From positions 1 to 5,464 of the forward strand of contig JAILPG010000216.1 in assembly GCA_024699595.1 (NCBI GenBank): 5,464 bases of DNA. Reading direction: 5' to 3'. The position numbers were made by a program, and so were the translations under genes. The notes beneath the pieces are model-generated. The model ran no database searches. It had not been told where the DNA came from and saw only the letters and a list, made by a program, of their open reading frames with translations. The DNA is from Lachnospiraceae bacterium (lineage in GTDB: Bacteria > Bacillota_A > Clostridia > Lachnospirales > Lachnospiraceae). Positions 1 through 5,464 of the stretch are shown here, in pieces; position 1 is the stretch's first letter, and each line of letters starts with the position of its first letter.

Positions 1-30
1 GCTATAAAAAATGGGTCAAGGAGGTACTGA
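1..30 (+). CDS. Possible 3' end of an upstream gene (candidate feoB), partial
   Basis: Reading frame 1 is open from the window edge and ends at a TGA at 28-30, encoding a short basic tail (AIKNGSRRY). The stop lies one base before the start codon of the next gene, as expected for a tightly packed operon. The next gene is a FeoB-associated membrane peptide, so feoB is the natural candidate, but nine residues cannot identify a protein. Frame 3 is also open to a TGA at 42-44 and would give a tail overlapping the next gene, so the frame is not certain. Confidence 0.3.
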   Translation, partial: AIKNGSRRY

Positions 31-31
31 T

Positions 32-211
32 ATGGGCTCTGTGATAGCGAACACAGTTATTATACTGATCTTACTTGCGGCACTTACGGGAGCCTGCCTC
101 TACATCCATAAGGAAAAAAAGAAAGGCAGGCACTGCATCGGATGTCCGTATGCAGCCGCCTGTCCAAAAAGAAACATAGTTTCACCGGGACATATCTGCG
201 ACAGTAAATGA
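32..211 (+). CDS. FeoB-associated Cys-rich membrane protein
   Basis: This 59-aa protein has one N-terminal membrane helix (about residues 4-25), a short basic stretch (KEKKKGR, 27-33), and a Cys-rich tail with C35-x2-C38-P, C44-P and C56. This layout matches the small FeoB-associated Cys-rich membrane proteins found beside feoB in Firmicutes. Their biochemical role is not settled; an accessory part in ferrous-iron transport, with the cysteines binding or relaying metal, is inferred. The start at 32 is chosen because a strong AAGGAGG (18-24) lies seven bases upstream. An earlier in-frame ATG at 11 has no ribosome binding site and would itself contain that Shine-Dalgarno sequence. The next regulator gene starts within about 15 bases of this stop, so they are probably co-transcribed. 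Confidence 0.85.
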   Translation: MGSVIANTVIILILLAALTGACLYIHKEKKKGRHCIGCPYAAACPKRNIVSPGHICDSK

Positions 212-224
212 AAAAGGTATGATG

Positions 225-605
225 ATGGAGAGAAATAATTCACCGGAAGATTATCTTGAGAGCATTCTTGCACTGAATAAAAAGAACGGATATGCAAGAT
301 CCGTGGATATAGCCAAAGAGCTTGGGGTTTCCAAGCCGAGCGTCTGTAATGCGATGAAGAGGCTCCGGTATAAAGAAATGATCTCTATAGGCGACAAAGG
401 CCATATCATACTTACCGATACAGGCCGGACTGTAGCCGAGAGTGTATACAGAAAACGCGCATTGCTCACAAAGATCCTTAAGGAAATAGGCGTGAAAGAT
501 GAAGTGGCATCAGAAGAAGCATCCGGTATCGGGCATGTGATCAGTGACGATACATATGAATGCCTCAATGCTTTTTTCAGGGCACATCTGATCACGGCAG
601 ATTAA
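225..605 (+). CDS. DtxR/MntR-family metal-dependent transcriptional regulator with altered metal site
   Basis: This 126-aa protein has the N-terminal winged helix of DtxR-family repressors: SPEDYLESI at residues 6-14, a helix-turn-helix at about 25-47 (RSVDIAKELGVSKPSV), and a wing ending in ILTDTGR. A short helical dimerisation/metal domain follows (about 68-126). There is no C-terminal SH3-like domain, so it is MntR-sized (B. subtilis MntR is 142 aa). Aligned by eye with MntR, D9 and E12 match D8 and E11 and H104 matches H103, but H77 becomes R78, E99 becomes S100 and E102 becomes G103, so several metal ligands are missing. Three ATGs occur in tandem (219, 222, 225); 225 is preferred because AAGG (214-217) then sits seven bases upstream. 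Such regulators often accompany feoAB and control iron or manganese genes. The fold is confident; the effector metal and targets are unknown. Confidence 0.88.
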   Translation: MERNNSPEDYLESILALNKKNGYARSVDIAKELGVSKPSVCNAMKRLRYKEMISIGDKGHIILTDTGRTVAESVYRKRALLTKILKEIGVKDEVASEEASGIGHVISDDTYECLNAFFRAHLITAD

Positions 606-626
606 TACGGAAGGATGCGCTTAAAA

Positions 627-992
627 ATGCTTTCAAATGTGATAATAATCGCAGTTGTTCTAGTTCTTGTTTCGCTCTCCATAAAAGGCACGGTCTCTCA
701 TTTCAAAGGTGAGGGGTCGTGCTGTGGAGGCGGGGGCAGGGCAAAGCTCAAAAAACCTCAGAAACTTGACAAGGTGATCGCGCAAAAGAAGATCGGTATA
801 GAAGGAATGGTCTGCGACAACTGTGCAGCAAGGGTGCATAACGCCCTTAATTCGATCGACGGGATCAATGCCAGAGTCGAAAGATCTAAAAGCTGTGCTG
901 TCATAAAGCTTGGCAGAGAGATCGACGAAGAGATGATAAAGAAGACTGTGGAAGATCTGGGATACAGAGTTACAGGAATAAACGGGAACTAA
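627..992 (+). CDS. Membrane-anchored heavy-metal-associated (HMA) domain protein
   Basis: This 121-aa protein has an N-terminal membrane helix (about residues 4-20), a juxtamembrane HFKGEG segment followed by CCGGGG (C32, C33), a basic linker (about 38-56), and a C-terminal HMA domain (about 56-117). The HMA domain carries the metal-binding loop GMVCDNC (C63 and C66) and ends in the usual LGYRV. HMA domains bind soft metals such as Cu(I), Zn(II) or Cd(II) through the two cysteines and act as chaperones or as N-terminal domains of P-type ATPases. Here the domain stands alone on a membrane tether, with no ATPase. Similar proteins are known to me beside feoB in Clostridia, but their function is not established. 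The start at 627 leaves GGAAGG (609-614) 12 bases upstream; the ATG at 615 directly abuts that site and is less likely, though it would add only four residues (MRLK). Confidence 0.85.
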   Translation: MLSNVIIIAVVLVLVSLSIKGTVSHFKGEGSCCGGGGRAKLKKPQKLDKVIAQKKIGIEGMVCDNCAARVHNALNSIDGINARVERSKSCAVIKLGREIDEEMIKKTVEDLGYRVTGINGN

Positions 993-1052
993 AGAAAGGC
1001 TTTTTCGGCACCATCGAAAGACGAATAACGGGTGATCATGACGGAAAGTTTG

Positions 1053-1061
1053 TGGTAAACT
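1053..1061 (+). promoter_or_regulatory. Candidate extended -10 promoter for the MntP-ZIP gene
   Basis: TGGTAAACT reads as an extended -10 element: TG, one base, then TAAACT, which matches TATAAT at four of six positions. No good -35 is seen at the usual distance (TGATCA at 1033-1038 is weak), which fits reliance on the extended -10. Initiation would fall near 1068, giving a leader of about 28 bases before the ATG at 1096. This is a by-eye call. Confidence 0.35.
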
Positions 1062-1080
1062 ATCGTATACGAAATAGTTT
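1057..1080. promoter_or_regulatory. Inverted repeat, candidate operator upstream of the MntP-ZIP gene
   Basis: AAACTAT (1057-1063) and ATAGTTT (1074-1080) are perfect 7-base inverted repeats separated by 10 bases. Between them lies a second palindrome, CGTATACG (1064-1071), offset by one base from the outer centre. The element overlaps the candidate -10 and start point, where a bound repressor would block transcription. It ends just before the ribosome binding site. A DtxR-family regulator is encoded about 450 bases upstream and is an obvious candidate ligand, but the site does not match the MntR or IdeR consensus sequences I know, so the regulator is unassigned. Confidence 0.4.
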
Positions 1081-1095
1081 TAGGAGATCTTTTTT

Positions 1096-2457
1096 ATGGG
1101 ACTGATCGAGTTACTGCTTCTTGCCGCGGGTCTTTCAATGGATGCCTTTGCCGTATCGGTCTGTAAGGGAATAGAAACAAAAAAAGCCGGTTTTAAACAG
1201 ATCATGCTGTGCGGCATATGGTTCGGGGCTTTCCAGGGACTGATGCCGTTCATTGGATATCTTCTTGGAACAAGGCTTGAGTTTATCATAAACAGGGTAG
1301 CCCCCTGGCTTGCATTTATTTTACTTACCATCATAGGAGTAAACATGCTCAGGGAAGCGTTCTCTTCCGAGGAGGAGAATACGCGGGCCGGATTTGATGT
1401 TAAGTCCATGTTCCTGTTGGCGGTGGCAACTTCTATCGATGCTCTTGCCGTAGGGATCACCTTTGTGGCGGTTCCCGTGAAGCTCATTAACGCGCAGGCC
1501 CTGACAAATACTGTCATAGCCTGCCTTATCATATCTGTAACGACATTTATCATTTCTTCTTTCGGAGTCCGTATAGGCAATATATTCGGAACAAGATACA
1601 GGTCCGGGGCAGAAGCTGCCGGAGGCTTTGTCCTTACTTTTATCGGACTTAAGATATTGCTTGAGCATCTGGGTGTACTTCAGTTCATGGGCAACGGAGA
1701 TGTTTACTTCGGTCTGCTCATTCCTTTCCTCGGAACCATCCTTGGCTCGGCGTTTGTGTTCATCACGGACAGTGAGATAAAGGAAGATTTCCGGCTCATA
1801 ATGGCGGGAATGGCGGGAGGCATCATGATGGCCTGCTCTATGTGGACACTGCTGTATCCGTCGATCTTAAAGGGAAAGGTGATCACGGCGGCAGCCGGAT
1901 TTATGATCGGAATAGGATTTCAGTACCTGCTTGATAAGACCGTTCCGCATACACATGTGCTCTCACAGGCCGAGGAAGGTCCTTCAAACAGTCTCAGATA
2001 TCCGCTTAAGATAATGATGTCGGAAGTGATCCATCATGTTCCCGAAGGAATGGCGATAGGTATCGTGTTTGCCGGGGCATTAAACGGTGCAGAGGAAGTA
2101 TCGATAGTTGCAGCTTTTGCACTTACCATAGGGATCGCCGTACAGAACATTCCGGAAGCAGCTTTTGTATCGAATCCGATAAGGGCCGGGGGAGAGGAAA
2201 AGGGCAAATCGTTTCTTATGGGAGTGATCTCAGGTGTTGTAGAGCCGCTTCTTGGTATAGCGATGATGATCCTTGTGACTGCATTTCCCGGGATACTCTT
2301 ATTTGTCATGGCTCTTACCGGAGGCGCGATCGCCTTTCTTGTACTTGAGGAAAACATACCTTCAAGATGTGAGGGAAAACAATCCGATAAGGGAACCATA
2401 TCTTTTGCATTCTTTTTCTGCCTGATGATGATCCTCACATTCTGTGCGGGACGCTGA
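1096..2457 (+). CDS. MntP-ZIP fusion: manganese exporter domain joined to a ZIP-family metal transporter
   Basis: This 453-aa protein is predicted to span the membrane about 14 times. Residues 1-193 form a full-length MntP-type Mn(II) efflux pump: GLSMDAFA with D16 in helix 1 and ATSIDALAVG with D115 in helix 4 are the two conserved aspartate motifs of E. coli MntP (D16, D118), and the domain ends in GLKILLEHLG. After a linker of about ten residues, 203-453 form a complete eight-helix ZIP domain of GufA/ZupT type, with LLIPFLGTILG (207-217), HHVPEG in helix 4 (H313, H314, E317), QNIPEA in helix 5 (Q350, N351, E354) and GVVEP in helix 6 (E383). The ZIP domain has H314 where most members have Asn, and A355 where Gly is usual. 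AGGAG (1082-1086) lies nine bases before the ATG. MntP proteins export Mn(II), whereas ZIP proteins usually move Zn, Fe or Mn into the cytosol, so the net direction and substrate of the fusion are unclear. Domain assignment is confident; transport function is inferred. Confidence 0.9.
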   Translation: MGLIELLLLAAGLSMDAFAVSVCKGIETKKAGFKQIMLCGIWFGAFQGLMPFIGYLLGTRLEFIINRVAPWLAFILLTIIGVNMLREAFSSEEENTRAGFDVKSMFLLAVATSIDALAVGITFVAVPVKLINAQALTNTVIACLIISVTTFIISSFGVRIGNIFGTRYRSGAEAAGGFVLTFIGLKILLEHLGVLQFMGNGDVYFGLLIPFLGTILGSAFVFITDSEIKEDFRLIMAGMAGGIMMACSMWTLLYPSILKGKVITAAAGFMIGIGFQYLLDKTVPHTHVLSQAEEGPSNSLRYPLKIMMSEVIHHVPEGMAIGIVFAGALNGAEEVSIVAAFALTIGIAVQNIPEAAFVSNPIRAGGEEKGKSFLMGVISGVVEPLLGIAMMILVTAFPGILLFVMALTGGAIAFLVLEENIPSRCEGKQSDKGTISFAFFFCLMMILTFCAGR

Positions 2458-2479
2458 TACGCAGAATGACCCCGTCTTA

Positions 2480-2501
2480 GCGGCGGGTTTCCCCGCCACG
2501 C
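2480..2501 (+). other. GC-rich hairpin in the intergenic region before the MATE gene
   Basis: GGCGGG (2482-2487) pairs with CCCGCC (2492-2497) around a TTTC loop, and a further GC pair can form below a two-base bulge. No T-tract follows, so it is not a canonical intrinsic terminator. It could act as a processing or mRNA-stability element, or attenuate read-through from the MntP-ZIP gene. An upstream CCCG (2472-2475) could pair instead with part of the 5' arm, so a competing fold is possible. Confidence 0.4.
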
Positions 2502-2519
2502 AAGGGCAAAAGGGATAAT

Positions 2520-3902
2520 ATGACAAGAACAGATGATGAACAAAAAAGAGAAGAAAAGATACGCAGGCTGACAAGTGAGCCGTTATACCCGCTGCTTGTA
2601 AAGATGGCGGTACCGTCAATGGTTGGGATGATCGTAAGCACTGTCTATTCGATGACGGATACCTATTTTGTCGGAAAGCTTGATAACGTTGATCTTACGG
2701 CTTCTGTAGGGATCGTGTTCTCGTTTATATCCGTCATACAGGCCATCGGATTCTGGTTTGGATACGGCAGCGGAAACTATATCTCAAGATGCCTGGGGAA
2801 AAAAGATATAAAGTCAGCTGAAGAAATGGCTGCGACCGGTGTGCTCATGGCTGTGATCACCGGTTTTTTTATTCTGATAACGGGACTTCCGCTTGTAAAG
2901 GGACTGTCCGGGCTCCTCGGGGCAGCAGGCGGTGAACTCCGGGCTGCCACAATACGGTATTTAAGGATCACTATACTGACTGTACCCTTCGTGATTGTGT
3001 CAAACGTTCTGTATAATGAACTCCGTCTTGCAGGCTCTGGAAGTGACAGCATGATAGGACTGCTTGTGGGAATGCTTTTAAACATGCTTCTCGATCCGGT
3101 GTTTATCCTGGTACTTAAGATGGACGTTGCGGGGGCTGCTGTTGCAAGTATGATAGGGCAGATAAGCGGGACCGCCGTTTTGTATGCTGCCACATGCAGA
3201 AACGGAAACATAAGGATAGATTTAAGGAAGGCTGTACTTAATAAGAAAAACATAAAAGAGATACTTACCGGCGGAGCTCCGAACTTCTGCAGGCAGGGCA
3301 TAAGCAGCGTATCGTCGGTTATCCTTAACAATGCGGACGCGGCATTCGGAAGCTATGCCATAGCAGCGCTTACGATAGCCCTTCGGATATCCTATATCGC
3401 ATATGCACTTGTCATAGGTTTCGGACAGGGCTTCCAGCCGATATGTGCCATCAATTACGGGGCGGGGAAATATGACCGTATTAAAAAAGCCTTTAAGCTT
3501 GCACTGATCACGGTCAGCGTGTTCTTAGTGATATCGGTTGCTTTTCTTGCTGCGGAGACATATCCGCTCGTGGGTGGATTTACCGGGGAGGCTGACGTTA
3601 CAAAGCTGTCGGTAAGGCTTATCCGCGCCCAGTGCATTATCCTTCCTTTTATGGGTTATTACGTTTTATGCGGTATGTTTTTACAGAACATAGGGCGCTT
3701 TAAGGAGGCGACACTTGTAACGGTATCTGAAAACGGACTGTTTCTGATACCTTCTGTCCTGATCCTTACACGGATCTTCGGACTTGACGGTCTTGTGTAC
3801 TGCCGGCCATCGGCAAGCCTTGCTGCCCTTTGTCTGTCGCTTTCGGTGGGATTGCGGGCATGGAAAAAATATCTGAGCGTTTCGGGAGGAGATCATGTAT
3901 AA
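2520..3902 (+). CDS. MATE family efflux transporter
   Basis: This 460-aa protein has the 12-helix pattern and length of MATE (multidrug and toxic compound extrusion) transporters, which export cationic drugs or metabolites using Na+ or H+ gradients. Recognisable family features include the helix-1 segment AVPSMVGMIVSTVYSMTDTY with P32 and D47 (the conserved Pro/Asp positions), the QGFQPICAINYGAGKYDR signature following helix 7, and the IGRFKEA...GLFLIPSVLIL segment of helices 10-11. The last helix reads GLVYCRPSASL, where related proteins more often have a Gln or Ala before the Pro. The N-terminal 17 residues are strongly charged and cytoplasmic. AAGGG (2510-2514) lies five bases before the ATG. 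The gene ends inside the start of the next one, implying translational coupling. The substrate cannot be told from sequence; a drug, metabolite or product handled by the downstream phosphotransferase is possible. Confidence 0.92.
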   Translation: MTRTDDEQKREEKIRRLTSEPLYPLLVKMAVPSMVGMIVSTVYSMTDTYFVGKLDNVDLTASVGIVFSFISVIQAIGFWFGYGSGNYISRCLGKKDIKSAEEMAATGVLMAVITGFFILITGLPLVKGLSGLLGAAGGELRAATIRYLRITILTVPFVIVSNVLYNELRLAGSGSDSMIGLLVGMLLNMLLDPVFILVLKMDVAGAAVASMIGQISGTAVLYAATCRNGNIRIDLRKAVLNKKNIKEILTGGAPNFCRQGISSVSSVILNNADAAFGSYAIAALTIALRISYIAYALVIGFGQGFQPICAINYGAGKYDRIKKAFKLALITVSVFLVISVAFLAAETYPLVGGFTGEADVTKLSVRLIRAQCIILPFMGYYVLCGMFLQNIGRFKEATLVTVSENGLFLIPSVLILTRIFGLDGLVYCRPSASLAALCLSLSVGLRAWKKYLSVSGGDHV

Positions 3903-5464
3903 GTATATAAAGCTGTTTGAGGAGATCGGAAAAGAGGATGTAGATGAGGCGGGCGGAAAAGGCGCCAATCTCGGGGAGATGACCAAAGCGGGCATTCCCG
4001 TACCGCCCGGCGGTGTGCTGTTATCGGGGGCCTATGACGTGTACATGTCATCAAACGGTATCGATCCCCTGACGTATGATAAAGCCGCTGATCTGAGAAA
4101 TGCGATCATACAGGGAACTATCCCCAAAGAGGCAGAGGATGAGATAAGGGGATTCTATGAAGCGCTGTGCGGTAAAGGATCAAGAGTAGCAGTGAGATCA
4201 TCCGCAACGGCAGAGGATCTTGAGGATGCAAGCTTTGCGGGGCAGCAGGAAACGTATCTTAATGTGACGGGTATTGATATGCTCCTTGAAAAGGTGAAGG
4301 AGTGTTATGCATCTCTCTGGGCCGACAGGGCTGTAAGTTACAGACGCAATTCAGGCTATGACCGCATGAAGGTATCTCTTGCAGTTGTCATACAGCAGAT
4401 GATCGAGAGCGAAGCCGCAGGTGTCATGTTTACCTCCGATCCTGCAGGCGACAGGAAAAATATCCATATCAATGCATCCTACGGTCTTGGCGAGGCTGTA
4501 GTTTCCGGAACGGTCAGCCCCGATGAATATATCTGCAGCAGACAGGGAGAGGTATTAAAGGCAGTTACCGGCTCCAAGGAAGAGGAGATCATATACGATC
4601 ATGAAAAAGGCGGTACAAAGAGAGTATCCGTGGATGAATACAGGAGAAAACAACAGGCACTTAAGCGTGATCAGATATCGGCTCTTGCCTCCGAAGGGAT
4701 CAGGATAGAGGAGCATTACGGTCATCCGATGGATATCGAGTGGGCCGTAAAAGACGGAAGGATATATATCTTACAGGCAAGAAGCATAACCACTCTTAAG
4801 GAAGAGGAGATCAGAGTATTTACCGAAGAGGATTTTAAGGGATATCCAAAAGTTAAGCCCGTAAAAGGGACCATGAGGGAGGGAGTCCTGTTTAATCTTG
4901 AAAAAACGCCCACTCCGTACTATCCCCTCGATCATGATTTCGGAGGCTATGTCGGGGAACAGAAGGGAATACTGTTTTCCCAGATAGGGATAGATTTTAA
5001 GGGTGGAATGTATCCGATAGATAAGGACGGTGTATCCTACCAGTCCACGAACAGGATAAAGCTTAACGGAAACATTCGGGATATACCGAAATATCTTAAG
5101 CTGATCGGTGACATTGACAATAATATAAGCTGTGCGGACGATTCACTGAAAAAATGCAGACAGGAATTTGACGATGAAAAGAATGCAGATCCGAAAACGG
5201 TAAAAGAGCTCGGAGAAGCCCTTGAGAGGATGCATGACCTTATCGGAAAGACTGCTTATGACAGGTTCTTATATGCCCTGTTTCCAAATGCGGTGGAGAG
5301 TAAAAGAGTTACAAGGGTTCTGAAACAGGTGGACAAAGAGCTCAATGCATATGATATCCTCGAAGGTCTCAGTTACGTTACGGCTGATATAAACCGTGCA
5401 ATGAAGGGATTGTGCGAATATATCGCCACAGATGAGGCAATGAAAAGCTGCGTTATGGAAAAGG
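3895..5464 (+). CDS. PEP-synthase-like/rifampin-phosphotransferase-like dikinase, N-terminal part
   Basis: The frame stays open for 523 residues to the window edge, so the C-terminus is missing. Residues about 1-300 are an ATP-grasp PEP/pyruvate-binding domain: GGKGANLGEM with K22, AVRSSATAEDL...SFAGQQETYLN (98-123, with R101), IQQMIESEAAGVMFTSDP (166-183), YGLGEAVVSG (196-205), and MDIEW...YILQARSITTL, which carries E282 and Q294. Proteins of this type transfer the beta-phosphate of ATP via a swivelling histidine domain, which would lie beyond the edge. In PEP synthase the His domain follows the ATP domain closely; here a different, probably helical segment (about 302-523, including PTPYYPLD at 339-346) follows, as in rifampin phosphotransferase, whose middle domain binds the drug. 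The ATG overlaps the MATE gene by 8 bases, with GGAGG (3885-3889) five bases upstream. Assignment to the superfamily is firm; the substrate is unknown and need not be rifampin. Confidence 0.85.
   Translation, partial: MYKYIKLFEEIGKEDVDEAGGKGANLGEMTKAGIPVPPGGVLLSGAYDVYMSSNGIDPLTYDKAADLRNAIIQGTIPKEAEDEIRGFYEALCGKGSRVAVRSSATAEDLEDASFAGQQETYLNVTGIDMLLEKVKECYASLWADRAVSYRRNSGYDRMKVSLAVVIQQMIESEAAGVMFTSDPAGDRKNIHINASYGLGEAVVSGTVSPDEYICSRQGEVLKAVTGSKEEEIIYDHEKGGTKRVSVDEYRRKQQALKRDQISALASEGIRIEEHYGHPMDIEWAVKDGRIYILQARSITTLKEEEIRVFTEEDFKGYPKVKPVKGTMREGVLFNLEKTPTPYYPLDHDFGGYVGEQKGILFSQIGIDFKGGMYPIDKDGVSYQSTNRIKLNGNIRDIPKYLKLIGDIDNNISCADDSLKKCRQEFDDEKNADPKTVKELGEALERMHDLIGKTAYDRFLYALFPNAVESKRVTRVLKQVDKELNAYDILEGLSYVTADINRAMKGLCEYIATDEAMKSCVMEK

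Noticed and set aside
998..1018. A transcription terminator after the HMA gene, from the CTTTTTCG and CGAAAG segments.
   Set aside because: The pairing is short and imperfect with an AT-rich stem, and no T-run follows the 3' arm.
993..1095. A manganese-sensing yybP-ykoY riboswitch upstream of the MntP-ZIP gene, as found before many mntP genes.
   Set aside because: The gap is only about 100 bases, the conserved GGGGAGUA-type core is not visible, and the likely transcription start leaves a leader of only about 28 bases.
1080..1580. Minus-strand ORF of 166 codons opposite the MntP domain, and similar minus-strand ORFs across the other genes (for example 2034-2543 and 2777-3331).
   Set aside because: They lie antisense to well-recognised genes, show no domain or ribosome binding site, and have the low-complexity Ser/Pro/Ile-rich composition typical of reverse-frame shadows.
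1687..2457. A separate ZIP gene starting at the in-frame ATG at 1687 (M198 of the fusion).
   Set aside because: There is no stop codon between the two domains and no convincing ribosome binding site 5-10 bases upstream, so one continuous protein is the simpler reading. Internal initiation is not excluded.
1..5464. CRISPR arrays, tRNA or rRNA genes, insertion sequences, attachment sites or phage genes.
   Set aside because: No regularly spaced repeats, cloverleaf-like segments, transposase or integrase motifs or terminal inverted repeats were seen on either strand.

Overview
This window looks like a chromosomal metal-homeostasis locus from a Gram-positive anaerobe of the Clostridia, most likely Lachnospiraceae. 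The reasons are moderate GC with frequent ATA, AGA and CTT codons, AGGAGG-type ribosome binding sites, and the grouping of a FeoB-associated Cys-rich membrane peptide with a small DtxR-family regulator and a membrane-tethered HMA protein. The lineage call is inferred from content and style. All genes are on the + strand and very little is non-coding: the longest gaps are about 100 and about 60 bases.

Region 1 (1-992) is the downstream end of what is probably a feoAB ferrous-iron uptake operon. It holds a possible last few codons of the upstream gene, a 59-aa FeoB-associated Cys-rich membrane protein, a DtxR/MntR-like regulator (126 aa) whose metal site looks partly lost, and a single-pass membrane protein with a CCGGGG stretch and a GMxCxxC heavy-metal-binding domain.

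Region 2 (993-2457) begins with a short intergenic region carrying a possible extended -10 promoter overlapped by an inverted repeat (AAACTAT-N10-ATAGTTT), a plausible operator. It is followed by the most striking gene here: a single 453-aa ORF joining a complete MntP-type manganese exporter (residues 1-193) to a complete GufA/ZupT-type ZIP metal transporter (residues about 198-453). The ZIP half has unusual residues in its metal-site motifs.

Region 3 (2458-5464) has a GC-rich hairpin, a MATE-family multidrug/cation efflux transporter, and, overlapping its end by 8 bases, the first 523 residues of a PEP-synthase-like ATP-grasp phosphotransferase whose layout resembles rifampin phosphotransferase more than true PEP synthase. 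This last gene runs off the right edge. The overlap suggests that the efflux pump and the phosphotransferase are co-translated.

Taken together, the first part deals with transition metals (Fe import accessory, metal-linked regulator, metal-binding protein, Mn/Zn-type transporter fusion). The second part pairs an efflux pump with a putative small-molecule phosphotransferase. Whether the two parts are functionally linked cannot be decided from sequence alone.
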